Shown here: piece after piece, positions 1-13,100 of the stretch
Numbering within the stretch: position 1 is the first letter of the stretch
Layout of the letters: every line of letters starts with the position of its first letter
DNA from: Axinella damicornis
Taxonomy: Eukaryota > Porifera > Demospongiae > Axinellida > Axinellidae
DNA: 64,000 nucleotides
Assembly (NCBI GenBank): GCA_963931865.1
Contig: OZ007505.1
Coordinates: 21,676,074-21,740,073, forward strand
Direction of reading: 5' to 3'
Notes under the pieces: generated by a model
The model's database searches: none
What the model saw: the letters and a program-made list of their open reading frames with translations, nothing else
Told to the model about the DNA's origin: nothing
Position numbers and translations under genes: made by a program

Positions 1-2159
1 CATTGTATCCTGATACCGACAGAGTATAATTGGATACTGAATCTCCTATACTGAAATTTGTGTACTTGGCATATCGCGAGTCCATTTCGAAATCCTGCAT
101 ATCAACTCGTAGCTGAGTGCCAGTAGATGTCAGACGGTGTATCTTGTCCAGGCCCAGCCAGAACTCTCCACTTAGATCTCCAAAACCTTGCTGATAGTTA
201 ATCCAGTAGAGATAGAAGTCAACAGATCCGTCCCTTCTGCGTTGGAACACTGTCCACCCGCCACCATCTGTGGTCATGTCACAGTATGCTTGAAATGCAG
301 GCTGGCTGTCTGGTTGGATGGTGTAGACCCCACTTGTAGTTTGCCCTTGAGTCAACGCATCCCTGCAGTCAGTGTACACTCCAGGATGTGAATCATTGTA
401 CCCTGCATTGAGAACAGTGTAATTCAACATCACCATGCAATATTGGTGCATCATGTGAGCACTATTGGTGCATCATGTGAGCACTATCGGTGCATCATGT
501 GAGCACTATCGGTGCATCATGTGAGCACTATCGGTGCATCATGTGAGCACTATCGGTGCATCATGTGAGCACTATCGGTGCATCATGTGAGCACTACGTA
601 TCGGTGCATCATGTGAGCACTATCGGTGCATCATGTGAGCACTATCGGTGCATCATGTGAGCACTATCGGTGCATCATGTGAGCACTATCGGTGCATCAT
701 GTGAGCACTATCGGTGCATCATGTGAGCACTATCGGTGCATCATGTGAGGTGTACGTAATTATTATCACATGACAACTCATTCTCCAATTATGTTGTTAT
801 GGTACTGGCCTGCTAGGAATACCAAAAACGTTCTGGCTGATTAGCCCCACATTACACTCCTGGTAGGGGAAAAATTGTGCCGCGTAATGTAAATAAATAA
901 ATAATCAAACCTCATAGCTCGCAGGTAAGGCCTACAAAGATTCTGACTACACCGTTGTGATCGCGATCATGCAGTTAGATAAATGCATAATAATTGTGCT
1001 GAAACTCACCTTGGTGGTGGAGATACAAGCGCTTTTGTCGTGCCGTCGGCCGCCATTGCTCGATCGCTCTCTTCGACGTTGGTTGCAGTAGTCTTACGAA
1101 GGCCCCACAAACATTCTGACCCACAGCCGTGATCGCTGTCGTCCACTGACGCTTACATGCCAAACTCACCCGTGCTGCAAAGTTGTAAGTGCTGTAATAA
1201 CTTCGTGTCTTCCCTTTGGCCGCCATTGCTAGCGATCGACAGAGCGTGGTTGCCACGTTGCATGTGCGCTACAGCGAGTCTCAACCAGGGTTGCAACGGC
1301 TACTAGGAGTGCGGTTGCCCCTCGTTATAAGCTAAGAGAAATTATACAGATAGAGTTAACGTCTAGTGTTAACGTTATTAGTGCCTCAAGTGATATTGTC
1401 AATTTGTGGGAGATGGGTATATGTAGGGGATGGGAGTCAAAAATGGAAGACTTCAGCTGTTTTGAAGCAGCACACAACTAGCTAGAAAGTGGAATTCAGT
1501 ATGTAAATCCTCTCATGCAAGAGGCAACCATTACCAGGCCACCGGTGAGGGCAGCCATCACCCAGGGCCACCGGTGAGGGCAGCCATGATTTACCCAGGG
1601 CCTCCGGTGTCCCTTGCAAAGGGTATCAGATTTAGTAGCTCTTTTGTTTTATTACCCTATATATAATATTATAGTTATGTACGCTACCCCCTGCATGAGT
1701 CGGTACAACGACTGAACAGACAGAATCCGGACACATACTGGCACTCTGCTGGTCCGGAAGGACACAAGGCTGCATGCCAAGTGCAGAGGACAATGTGCAT
1801 CTTCATGATATGGTACCTGTCTATAATGCAGCGTATAGCTAAGAGTGAGCACATAATTATGCAAGTTTTTGAGATTCTGCACCAGGCCAACCCGTGCTCC
1901 AATCCTACAATTTACCATCCCTTTAAAAGTACCATGTTTGCTTACCCAAGTGACGCTGCAGAATACTGCGGACATCTTGCCGTATCTCGGCTCTGGTAGT
2001 CTCCAGCTGCTCATCTGGAGGGCACCCTTGCTGAGTCGTGTTCAGGACCTTACTGGGGTAGAGGATAGGCAGGCTGACCATGTCACCCACATTCTGACAG
2101 GTGGAAAGAGCAAAGCAGCTCAAACCAAAGACCAGAACCAGCAGACTATGACAAGTCAT
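1..2159 (-). CDS. Secreted fibrinogen-related (FReD) protein, partial
   Basis: The first exon (about 1946-2159) begins with a clear signal peptide (MTCHSLLVLVFGLSCFALST) and continues with CPPDEQLETTRAEIRQDV, a short helical stalk; it ends at a GTAAGC donor. The exon at <1-~390 encodes the start of a fibrinogen C-terminal domain: TDCRDALTQGQTTSGVYTI, then AYCDMTTDGGGWTVFQRR, then a segment with GDLSGEFWLGLDKIHRLT. This is the canonical FReD opening of a secreted recognition lectin. Middle exons are not resolved. Minus-strand coding around 1690-1900 with several cysteines (for example CPSGPAECQYVSGF) is a candidate linker exon. The domain continues beyond base 1, so its calcium-binding half is outside the window. 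The 5' boundary of the domain exon is uncertain. Confidence 0.75.
441..749. repeat. 22-bp minisatellite, about 14 copies
   Basis: The unit TATCGGTGCATCATGTGAGC plus AC is repeated head to tail almost without change. One copy carries a 4-bp insertion near 597, and the first two units have TATTGG. It lies in an intron of the fibrinogen-domain gene. Units abut directly, so it is a tandem satellite. Confidence 0.95.
851..1322. mobile_element. MITE-like dispersed repeat, copy 1 of 3
   Basis: It begins ATTACACTCCTGGTAGGGG and ends CTACTAGGAGTGCGGTTGCC. The 5' end holds CACTCCTGGTAG and the 3' end its reverse complement, a terminal inverted repeat. The interior shares phrases such as AGATTCTGACTACACC and ACTCACCTTGGTGGTGGAGA with copies at 38346-39314 and 41425-41960. 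No transposase reading frame is visible, so this is a non-autonomous element in an intron of the fibrinogen-domain gene. Confidence 0.75.
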
Positions 2160-3783
2160 GGTGCTCAGGCTGGACGTTAGCTACTCGTTCTGATCTGCTG
2201 ATATGGTTATCACTAGTCTTAGCTGGTGGTATGCTACTCGCTGCTGAGGTATCTGCTTACTGTTGACCCTCAGACCACAGTTATTTAATGATATAATATT
2301 AATGATAGTCATCACCAGTGAACTGTAACGTGTAGCGCCAAATTTTCACAGAGCTATAAGGTTAATTGCACAGATCTTGATGATCCACGACGACTCCACA
2401 TACCACCCTAGTAGTGACCCTATAAACAATCCATGCGAATTCCATACGTTAACTGGTAGCTACACAAGTGGTGCAGTTTGAAAAGAGATCCATGAATGCA
2501 GGCAAGTATATCTATGCAGATTCTATCAAGAGAACTCCATCAAGAAGCCCGCACTAATTCCTTCACTGTAACATCACACTTAGCTACAGGTCGTCATTAT
2601 TGCCTTCAGATCATGGTCATGGATCATTTCAAGTCAGTGAAGTAATAATAAAATACATCAGAGTGACAGCAATATCTGCCTTACGCTCACACTGCATTCA
2701 GTGGTGTGCTGGTGCAGGTACGGGAGTGAATTGTACACATGTACACTCACATGAAGATACTGTACACATAGCTACACTCAGTAGAGAAAAGAAACTTCTC
2801 AGGACAGCTAGCTGGAGTTAGTGCATGCTACAGTTGCAGAGGAGTGAACACAAGAACAGTAATTACTGACCCTTGCTATCCTACAACCACCTCCCCCATG
2901 GAGTTAACCATACCATTCTCCAAAGAACAAGTGTTGACTTCCGACAACCAACTACTTGTAGCTGTTTGTTCAACGGTCTGCAACTGATTAACATTCCTGC
3001 ATATGAAATAAGAACTATTCTGCTCCATGCATGCAGAGCACCACAGACTGTCCAACATCATCATTAATGACAATCATAATAATTATTATGAACTATTCTA
3101 TAATGCATACATGTAATTAAGGTCACATATTTGGGTTAGCCCACTGAGTCAGCATCGATCAGAACCATAGCTATGTGAACTAATCTCTAGCCTTGAGCTT
3201 GTTCCCATGCGACCGCACGTGTCTGCATGTGCCTCCCAAGAAAAGAACGGTTTCTTCCACATGCATGAGTATAAATCTGTAAATCAGGGGGTTAGTCAGC
3301 CTTGTCCCTGCAGAATTAATGAGTTTTGGTTGTGTGTTGTGAATTCCTATTTAAATCACATTTGTATATGTGCCTCATTCAAATCCCCACTCCAACTAGA
3401 TCTCCCTCATGCTCCCTTCCCCCCACACCATACTTTTTGATGTTTGATGTTTGCCATCCTTACATCTTGACAGCATATATTTGCAAGTAGGTTGTCATAG
3501 GCCAGCAGGAAAAGGTAAAATCCCTGAAACCACAAATTGGGTTATGACGCCCCTTGTCAAAACAAGTAGCCTGGCTAATTAGCCACACAGCTGCATGCAA
3601 TGCCCAATTAGCTTGTAGCCTTGAACCCAGGCGCCGAGTTCAAGGCTAGTAGGTATCCTGTTCGGTGGTTGACGATTTTACCTTTGCCTGTGTCAACCAA
3701 CCTGCAAAATGCGGTAACAAATAGGTTCTCTGTGTTGTGTATGGGATTCACACCAATTATAATAAATCTTATCTTGTGAGAAA
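2160..3783. other. Intergenic, no gene seen
   Basis: Upstream side of the fibrinogen-domain gene and downstream side of vezatin. Short open frames here show no domain, signal peptide or splice structure. The 5' promoter of the fibrinogen gene is expected just above 2160, but I see no clear TATA or initiator element. Confidence 0.5.
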
Positions 3784-6700
3784 TCAGTCATCAACACTCT
3801 CACTACTGCCTTCGAAAATCTCTTCTCTGTTTCTACCAGAGAGCACTGCTGCAGCTGCAACTGCCTCTGCCGTGGCTCTGCCGTCCCAACCCCGTTCCTC
3901 CTGCATGGTGCCCACATCCTCAGCTCTAGCAGTTCTACAATCCCTCCCACCACCTGCAAACACCATTCCACTGTCTCCTCCACCAGACTCTGAGCCCTCT
4001 GACTGTGTTCCATTTCTTCTCTCACTACCTCTACAGCAGCAGTCGCTTTCATTGTGAGTGGTGGTCACATTCATCATTGCAGCCTCGGAATACATTTCAT
4101 TCGGGTTCTGCACCAGCATGTCTTTAGTCCCAAACTTCAGAGTGTCACTTTGCACATGTAGACTTGCTTCTGATGGTCTCTGATTCTCCAAGACATCAGT
4201 GCCACATGTTTCTATTGGCTTGCACTCAATATGAGCCTCAACATGAATTTCACCCAGGTCTTTCCCTTCCACATGAAGGGACTTGCCTCCCACTGTACAT
4301 TCTTTGGTGGGTAATGGCTGGTCGGGTACATGCGAGTCCCTCAAATGACTTTTAGCATCAGTAGCAACATGACTCTCTACTGGAGTGAGGGGATCATTCA
4401 GAAGCTTCCTCGATCGTTTCTCCTCTCTCCTCTTCTGCTTCTGCAAGCTGCGGACAGCCAACACTGATCTCAGCTCCTTCACCATCTTCAGGGGGGTTTC
4501 CCTAGCTATCTGCTGCTGTTGCTGGAAATGAATACAGGGCAGAGATCATGCAATCAAAATCAAGCAGCCACATACAGCCTGTACCACATACCTCCAAATT
4601 ATCCTCGTTAAGCTGGTGTTGAGAGCCCTCTCTTTCAGAACTCTCTGTGCAGACATAGGCCTCAAATACCTACAGTTTACAACAAGGCAGCAGGTAACGT
4701 ATGCATGCTGCATTATGCACAGTGAGAGTACAGATCCCTCACCATCTCCTCATCAGAGCTCTCCTCTTCACTGGACTGCTGCTGCTCAACATGGCCCACA
4801 TCGTCTGAATCCACCAATCCAGCGTCCTCTGAGCTGGCCTGGTCTGAGTGAACAGAGAACAAAAGCAGAAGCAGCAGTAAGTCCAGGCTGTTGGTACTCC
4901 AATGCACCAACAGCCTTGTGCAATAGCTTCTCAGGTGAGCACTTGGTCTAGACATCTCATCAATACATTAGTACTGGGTCTAGACATCTCGTCAATACAT
5001 TAGTAACTCGTGCAAGTCACTAGTCCAGTCCTGCCCACCAAACACTCACTTCTGTTAGCGCACACACACACAGCACACACACACACAGCACACACACACA
5101 CACACACACACAGCACACACACACAGCACACACACACACAGCACATACACACAGACACAAGCTTAAAATCATAATGTAGTGATAGTCCACCTTTTGGTTC
5201 AGTCTGCGGTTCTTGCAGTTTATCAGTGAGCAGTGTGCCTTCAGTGAGGTGGTCCCAAACACCCTCTATATCATGCTGAATGGAGAGCAACTGGGCTGGG
5301 AACAGAGCAAGGTACTTCCAATAACACCCGACTAAGAATGATCCCCATGCACTATGATTCAAGAGTAGATTCAGCCCCACCCCAAAAATGGAGAGGTTAT
5401 AACTTCAGGTCCATCACAGGGGACATCAATTAAAAACCATTGGTCCCTAAGGAAATACATGCATAGTACCTCGTATGGTTTCCCTGTCTGTATCTTCTAG
5501 CAATCCTGCACCAAATAAGGTGGAGAAACTATTGAACAGGAGCTGGACACCACTAAGCAGGAAACGACATTGACAATGGTTCTGTTTGAGTGAGATACCT
5601 GCGTTTTCTTCTGACATTTGAACCTTTACCAGCAGCATCCCAAGCTCCCTCGTCCTATAGACAAGTAGAGAATTCTGTTCTAGCCACACAGATCTGAACA
5701 GCTCAGGCCATCTGAACCTCATCCAATACAGGTCAATCAAATCACTATTCTTTTATCACTAGCAGCATGCGGATTGCAAAACATTAGGGAACATGATAAA
5801 CCTGGGTACGTGGCAAGGACAGTGTAGAGCAGGTGTTTCCACCCTGACCTCTGTAGGGCAACTTGAATTTTGAGGTCCATGCAGTGAACCTCCTCTGCTA
5901 CAGCTTGTACTAGCGGGTGGGCCTTCCCCTCTGTCTTCTCCAGAACCTTCGACCTCACTGGAGGATCCCCTAACGATATCAGGTGAGAGAGAAAAAACAA
6001 CTGGATGGATATACAGTTTCATCATATAATTTTGCGGGTGGAAAAAAAAAGCAAGGTTCTGCCGAGATTTGAACTCGGATCTTGAGATTCAGAGTCTCAG
6101 GTGCTAACCGTTACACCACAGAACCACTACACTTTGCAACCTAATTTATTGTGATTACAAACTTCGAAAAGACATTTCACTTCACTTCATGATCAGATGT
6201 ATACTTACCAAATAGGTGGCTTTTGTGGAACTCAAAACTCCAGGTTAGCATCTCAAGGGCTTCTGACACAAAGTCCAGCGGGTCTTGCAACATTTGTGAT
6301 AGCTCAGCTAGGCTAAATCTTTTCACTGGTAGAGAAAACAGACAATTGTACAATGTAAGAACTTTATTGATAGGAATGAAGTCCATATAGAAAACCTAAG
6401 GCACACGTTATGTTCAAACATGAAATAATGTTGTACTCTGCTCACATTTTTGAGCACACTTGGGCATCATTGCCAGGTTAAGGGCAAGTCTTCTGAGCAT
6501 CTCAGAGTTCTGAACTGCAAGAAGGTTACTAGCATCCTGCAGGAAGAACCAGGTCATGCAGCAATGACCTTTAGGACTGGATTACTAGTGTGTCAAATGT
6601 TTCATAACAGCCATTAACACCGCATACAATATAACCCATACACTGACTTCACTATAGCCAATGTTAAGAATGACCAATAGAAATAATGACTAACAAGCAA

Positions 6701-9430
6701 TGAACTATTGACCATATATGGACCTGCCAAGACTACTAACATGCAATGAAATAGGAGTACAAGTTTGTGACCATGCATATTTGGACCTGCCAAGACTTCC
6801 ATGACTCTGCTAATAGACTGCTATGTCAAATAGTTAATTAAGTTGCTTACTTTCAGGGATTCCAGTGAGAGGGAAGGTGCACACTCAGCTCCAGACACGG
6901 TGTCTGTCTGGAGATACAACGAAAAAATAGTTTCCCTCTACACCACATTGCACTGGTGACTCACCGCTTGCTGTTGGAAGGGCGGGTGGAGAGTTTCCAG
7001 TGGACAATACGCCAAATAGCTGTGGGTGTTATCCAACTCCTCTGTCAGGGGATAGCTCATTGCAGTCAAGGCAACCGATCACATGCAACATACTTACTGC
7101 GGCCAACTGGACAACATGGTGTCACCGATTTCAGTAGCAGTTGAATTTGGGACTATAATGCATAGGTACTAGTGCAGTTACATACAAACTCAGAACTTGA
7201 CAACTGATTACGCTAAGCCAGACATTTACTTAATTCACGGTCACCTTGGAGATTAATGGATGTCCTCTTCAATAATATAAACCAGAAGGAGGAAGTCAAA
7301 AAAATTGCATGGTAGTCAAAGTTCAAGCTAGCCTCCTCCTAGCCACTCACACATCTTGGATTAATTTGGTCACCTCAGTCAAATTATTAATGTTTAATAC
7401 TGTTCCTGAAACTGGTTTGGTACGGGATCGGGACTTTGTAGATACAGGTCCAAGCTTCAAATCATGCAACTATGGATGCTATTCCAAATCTCAAAGGATA
7501 CTTTCTACAGAGGGATTGAGTGATCCTCCTCAAGAGCACAGTGCCTTGCTGACAAGTCTCAAACACCCGTCTCCTCAGAGCCGTGCACTGGTATCCCACT
7601 GCACCACTGTGCCTCTCCATCCGGGCAATGGGAACACCTCCAGATGGCCTGGGAAGGACAGGAACAGCTGCTAAAGACTGGCATCTCCAATTTTATGAGT
7701 CTCCTTGAGTACCTGCTATAACCATGTGAAATGACCTCTGTTTCCTGGACAAGACGAATGGTTTGTGTCAGCAGAGCAAGCAGTGATTCAAATTTTGAAC
7801 TGTACGTTGAAAGATCTGCCATAGCACTCTGCATCTTCCTCGCTCTTAAGTACTGCAGCTACAGCACCAAGGAGATGGATGGATAACCAGTTGATGTCCC
7901 TATCCAACACATGCATATGGCTTACAAGTTTCGTTGCCATAGCTACACAACCACACACGGTCAGGACGATGAGAGTGGCAGCTGCTATGAACTTCCAACT
8001 ACTGACGGCCATTCCCCACGCAAGCAGAGCGGTAATGATAGAGGATATCACTAGGTACCTCATCCTGAAGTAATACGCAATACAGCATGAGCACATCAAT
8101 GCATGCACACTGACTCGACACTCTCACTCATACCTTTTAAGCCTGGAGGTCCTCAGTCTTAAGTTTGAAAAGTTCGCAGATGACAGAGTGACCTGAAAAA
8201 GGGCATACTACAGTGGTGAATCTATCCCTGAAGCACGACACTGCAGGGCGCTGCATGACACTGTATGACACTGCATGACACTGCATGACACTGTATGACA
8301 CTGCATTACAGTCTACGACACTGCATGGCAGGTAATAGATAAAGCATGCTTAGCTGTGGAGTATCAGATTATAGCACAAGGGCAAAGCCCAGAGTACTAC
8401 GGTAATCTCAGTGGCGGATCTAGAAATTTGGAAAGGGGGTTCAGTGGTGAATGTAGTGAACAAAGGCGCGAAGCGCCGATCCGTCTTCCGTGCGAAGCGC
8501 GGAAAATGTTTTTCGCGGTCATTTTTCAGTTGCCTGGATGGGCTGTCGTAGCACCTTCGTGCTTTGCACTGCACTACCACTGCTCTCTGGTTTCCGTGCA
8601 ATCCGTGACCGTCTGCATGACTCTCGCAATGCGCTCGACGTGGTTTAATTCCGTTCCAATTAAGTGTACAAAAAAATGTTTAAACGTTTACGTACCGTAC
8701 GTACCTAGCCTACGTACTCTGGCCTACGTACATAGACGGTACGGTAGTGAGTTGCCATAAACTAGCTGGAAATCAGAACCGAAGCAACTCTAGGCCTAGT
8801 CAAACGTCTGAAGATCAGTAAGGAACTGATACGTGAGTGTGTAACTGTGCCTCAGCCTAGCCCTGGTTGTTGTTGCTGCATGCCACTGCTGCATAATCAT
8901 TTATGTGCCGCCAAAGGGGGGTGCATTTGCACCCTCCTAAATCCGCCACTGAATCTGATACTCCACAGCTAAGTATGCTTTATGTGGTTTCTAGTATAGT
9001 GTAGTGAGCACCCTATAGTGTAGTGAGCACCCTAGTCTAGTATAGTGAGCACCCTGGAGATAGCCTCGAACCCCCTAACCAATGCCCGCTTTGTGTGCTC
9101 TAGCATGGCGCTTCGTGCCACAATGTCAAAATTTGGCGTGCCTGACCACTCTGCAACTACTTCCAACGGCCCTGCTGCATGGCACTATGGCAGACACTGT
9201 ATATACGACACTGCATGAATATGGCACTATATAGACTAGCACTATAACAGTATGACCATAAAAGCACTCACATTAGGCCACTTTGGAAGCTCAGTGGTGA
9301 AATGCAGCAACTGGAAATCCTCTTCCGTCAAGAGTGGGGATTCTTTGATCCTCTCAACTACCTGTTGTGCGTGCCTCAGCTCCTTGGACTGATGCCCAAA
9401 CCAGCTCAGAGAACCCAAGGAGGAGGCCTG
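3784..9430 (-). CDS. VEZT: Vezatin, adherens-junction membrane protein
   Basis: Vezatin is a two-pass membrane protein of cadherin junctions that binds myosin VIIa. N-terminal exons: ~9275-9430 (ends ELPKWPN) and ~8140-8195. A hydrophobic exon at ~7880-8070 (YLVISSIITALLAWGMAV, then a second membrane segment) precedes the diagnostic IRLVQETEVISHGYS, matching vertebrate LRLIQETEVISRGF. Downstream matches include ALRRRVFETCQQGTVLLRRI (~7500-7640), SYPLTEELDNTHSYL (~6967-7060), SLSLESLK (~6855-6905), SEMLRRLALNLA (~6450-6535) and LEMLTWSFEFHKSHLF (6208-6327). Exons at ~5805-5969, ~5471-5657 and 5191-5295 fit the coiled-coil part. The C-terminal exons are 4743-4843 (acidic) and 3784-4521, the latter with MVKELRSVLAVRSL followed by LTPVES, like human LQELKSVL..LSPVDP. 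The true start codon and the splice near 7850 are not resolved. Confidence 0.9.
5058..5156. repeat. (CA)n compound microsatellite
   Basis: Runs of CACACA are interrupted by CAGCACA, giving a regular CAGCACACACACA pattern. It lies in a vezatin intron just 3' of the exon at 5191-5295. Confidence 0.9.
6054..6125 (-). tRNA. tRNA-Gln (anticodon CUG)
   Basis: The minus strand folds as a full cloverleaf. The acceptor stem is GGTTCTG with CAGAACC, the A box is TGGTGTAACGGTTAGCAC, the anticodon arm is TGAGA-CTCTGAA-TCTCA with anticodon CTG, and the B box is GAGTTCAAATCTC. It closely resembles animal tRNA-Gln(CTG). No intron is present. Discriminator base T at 6054 is followed on the minus strand by TTGCTTTTTTTTTC, a good polymerase III terminator. 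It sits in a vezatin intron on the same strand as that gene. Confidence 0.97.
8225..8332. repeat. Short tandem repeat of TGACACTGCA type
   Basis: About ten imperfect copies of a 10-11-bp unit (CTGCATGACA, CTGTATGACA, CTACGACA). It lies in a vezatin intron next to the nested transposon at 8341. Confidence 0.8.
8341..8983. mobile_element. Foldback element split by an inner transposon
   Basis: The outer arms are AAGCATGCTTAGCTGTGGAG (from 8342) and, at 8952-8983, the near-perfect inverse with one mismatch, about 30 bp in total. Both arms abut a second element, so the outer element was split. No coding capacity is visible. Confidence 0.8.
8409..8951. mobile_element. Inner non-autonomous DNA transposon with CAGTGGCGGAT ends
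   Basis: It starts CAGTGGCGGATCTAG and ends CCTAAATCCGCCACTG, so the inverted ends share CAGTGGCGGAT. It is flanked by AATCT on both sides (8404-8408 and 8952-8956), although the right copy is also part of the outer element arm. CAGTGG ends are common among hAT-like and related DNA transposons. The 543-bp interior has no transposase frame. It contains a GC-rich segment around 8463-8510 (AAGGCGCGAAGCGCCGATCC). Confidence 0.75.
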
Positions 9431-10185
9431 CATCCATGCACACACAGCTGAACATGGAACATACCTTCTTTGGAGCGGATATTGGTCCATGCAGTACGAT
9501 ACTTTATTATGTAGGTAATGCACATCCATGCACTGTCCAGTACCTCGATACCGAGAATACATAAAGAGCTCAAAACTTCAATGTTAGCTTTATCCCCTTC
9601 CCAGACTGTAACGCTACGTATATGCCAAGTATACTTTTCTATCGGACCAACAACTCTGTACCATTTTGGCCTTTGACATCCTTCTCTGTTTGCCACTGTT
9701 TTCTACTGGATTGGTAGCACAGGAGTCTGTAAACACAAGCTCATGCAAGCCACCATCACTCCCTAGTGAGGAGAGATTGCATGTCCGCATGTTTTGCATA
9801 ATTATAAGTGACATTAACTTCTGATGGCAGCAATTGATAGTAAATGCTTGCCTTGCAATTCCTGAACAGCTGGCGAGGTCTTGTGTGTGTACATGTGTGT
9901 GCATTCATGTGTGTGTGTGTGCATGTGCTTTTTATACAGTACCGTGATCGATGCAAACCATCCTCACTGTATGCATGATGTCATCCATATTTCAGTAACC
10001 ACCAGCATGGTTGGTGTAGCTAGCTACTCACATGAAAGTATACAACAGTCCCTTCTTCGTCCATGTATGGCCCTGGCTTGGGTGAATACAGTTCAGCTAT
10101 ATACCATGTATACTGAGAATACTCACTCACTAATAGCAAAATATTCTAATTGATGCACCTCAAGAACCCTGACCCATGACCCGTC
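9431..10185. promoter_or_regulatory. Region between vezatin and CDC123 5' ends
   Basis: Vezatin runs leftward and CDC123 rightward, so this interval should hold both promoters and any missing vezatin N-terminal exon. It has a (TG)n-like stretch around 9883-9925. I see no convincing TATA box or CpG-rich core, so the promoter assignment rests on position alone. Confidence 0.35.
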
Positions 10186-13100
10186 ATGGCTGGAGCAGAG
10201 GCCTCAGTGGAGCAGATAGCGCCGCTGGTCTCAAGAAGAGAGGTGAGATTGGAACTGTAGTGTGATGTGCAGCTCGAGGCCTGGACGTGGCCCATGGGAA
10301 ACAGTTGCTGAGCACTAGCTGTGTGCAACACTGCCATATGCAGACATGTCTACTGCATGTGCTCTGCACGCATATCAGTATAAGGTTGCTTATGCACTGT
10401 TCTCACCAGGTGCTCAACTGTGCTCTTCCCTCTTGGTACGACCACTTCAAGGCCCTCACATTCAAAACGTATGCACATGTATGGATTCACTCACTACAGC
10501 TACCGGTGGGGGTTGATTGAGTGACATTCCTATACTCTAGTAGCTAGCACGTTGATTTTATTTCTCAATTGCAGTGTATTTATCCCACTTTCCCAAGACT
10601 TTGTGACCTACCTCAACAGTGATGGGCTCATACTGCCACAAGGGTGAGTGTACGTCGCTTCAGTGATATATAGAAAGTACATATATGCTGACCCAATGGA
10701 TAGCTACACCACTACACAACTATCCCAACCGTGCATGTTGATGACTATAGCCTCATTCCCAGACCACTTGTAGTGTACTGGCAGGGTGGTCTGGGAATGA
10801 GGCTGGTGTGACTGTGTACTTCACACTGGATTCTGCAGCTGCACATTGCCCTCCCTGGAGCAACACACTAGCAGCGACACTGATGACAGTGATGACGACA
10901 AGGTATAGTGTTCAAAGACATTTCATCTCCTCCTAATCCTGTGCATTTGTAACCACCCAACTGGAAGGAAACCCTAAGAGCCTTGTTCCCAGGCCGCGTC
11001 CTGGGAACGAGGCTAGCCCTAATAGTGCATGCATGTACTGAGTTTAAATTTCTGTGACAGCTGGTTATGCCTCTGTATGCGCAGGCACATTCTTTTTGGT
11101 CACCAGTTTTTGAAGTCCTTGCAAAATAGTATACACAGATGCTGGCCATTGCACGTGATCACTTGTCAATCCAATGAAATAAAACATAAAATAAGTGGGT
11201 GGGGCTCTGACCCCACATTAAGAATTTGTACCCTTCCACCTCCTACGATGTATGTGGTCATTGGCTTGCTTCATGTGTTGGTCTGTTTCAGGTAGACTGG
11301 GGTGACAGTGAAGATGGGGGCGACGAGAACGCAAAGGTATGTTGTGTTTAGGCAGCAGGGCAATTGAATGTTGAATTCTGTGCAATTGTAGATTCTTCGG
11401 TAGCCTCCAGTTTTTCCAGAACTGTTGCAACAGCTTGATGACGCCATTGCTTCACTTGGTGGAGCTGTGGTACCCAAACTGAACTGGAGCTCGCCCAAGG
11501 TAGCGCTAGCTGTGCTCACAGCCTTTCACTGCTCTTCATTGCAGCTCAGTTATCTATTGCATATTGGTCTTCAGGACGCCAGCTGGATAGCGCCTAGCAA
11601 CACGCTCATGTGCACCTGCCCTGCAGAGGTGCTGCTGCTGCTGAAGAGCTCTGACTTCATCTCACACGACCTCTCCAGAGTGTGAGTGATGCCTCTTGCA
11701 GCCCTCCATTGTGCTGTCAGCTTCATCCTGATCCTCAGGTTGGAGTACTGCTCTGGCGATGAGGACAGTGCCACGAACTCACCCATCACTTACACAGTAT
11801 GATGACATCATCACACATCGGTGCCCAGTAATGTATAGATCATGTGACCATGTGTGTAGGTCAATGACCATGTGTGTAGATCATGTGACCATGTGTGTAG
11901 ATCATGTGATCATGCATGATGGGCCTCCCTGTACACATGACTATGTAGTCATCTGACATACATGATGACATTGCACAGTAAATTTTTCCTTATAATAACT
12001 GTATGGCCATAACCCCAAATGTGACAGCGTGTGCTATTGCAAACAGGATCAGATCATGTGACTTGTTCTTCTTGCAGCTTTGTTTGAGGAAGTGGACCCA
12101 CCTGCACCCGTCCGCAGAGTTCAGATGCTTTGTCTACGACAGCCAAATAATTGGTGAGGAAGTGCTCTTATCCTAGGACCTGTCTTGCATAAGGTCAAGC
12201 GAACTTGATTACAGGTTTCTCATTAGCGCTGCCGCTCTAACTGTCGTTATGGCCTTTAGAACCGTGACACACCCTCTTTTATTGCCACGCAATAGTTCTG
12301 CGCACATATTTGCACATTTCGTTACTAAAATCAATAATCAATAAGGGCCACCAGCCCACTCCCAAATTGAAGTGGCTGATGCTAATTATTTGGCTTGAGC
12401 ATTCTGCTGTTACAGTAGATATGACGTCATGGTGGCACCGTATCGCATGCAAAATTCTCCTAGTATTCCATCCCAAAGCTGTGAGAGACAAAATCTGAGG
12501 CGGAGGGTCTGGGGATGAGGCTAAGGTTGAGCCCAACCATAAGCCCAGCAAAGTTGATTCACTCATCACTTATTAGAGGGTACTCCTCAATCATGTTACT
12601 TGCACACAAACTGGCCACACCTGGTTTCAATAACTATCTGCAGTATTTAACTCTTTGTCTCCAGCAATCTCACAACGGGACCCGTCTGCCTGCTACCAGC
12701 ACCTCGCTGCAAGCCATGACAAAATCAGACAAGAGATCGTCACTTTCTTCCAGAGGAATATATCAGGGAAATTCCCTAATACAAACTGTGAGTTTGTCTG
12801 ATGAAATTACCGTGAAGCACAGTGGAATTTGTTAATCACATTCCACCTTTCTCCTTTGACCCTAGACGTGTTTGATGTGTACAGAATAAGAGAGGTAAAT
12901 GTCTGAAGCAAGAATTTGATCACTTGCGTTGCTGATGGACTAGTAGTGAAGGGGATGGTCCCAGCCTGTAATAAGGATGCAGTGTCTCAGGGCTCAGTGT
13001 AGTCGGGTTGCTTTAACATCCCACAGCCCCCTAGCCTAGCTGCCTAGGATGCTGGGTTGCTCTAGCATCCCACAGCCCCCTAGCCTAGCTGCCTATGATG

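Noticed and set aside
441..749. CRISPR-like regular repeat
   Set aside because: Units are directly adjacent with no unique spacers, and the genome is animal. It is an ordinary minisatellite.
975..1256. 93-residue minus-strand open frame
   Set aside because: It lies entirely in the MITE-like repeat and recurs in the other copies; no coding evidence.
9060..9125. Minus-strand tRNA-like words (GGGGTTCGAGGC)
   Set aside because: Acceptor and anticodon stems do not pair; not called as a tRNA or SINE.
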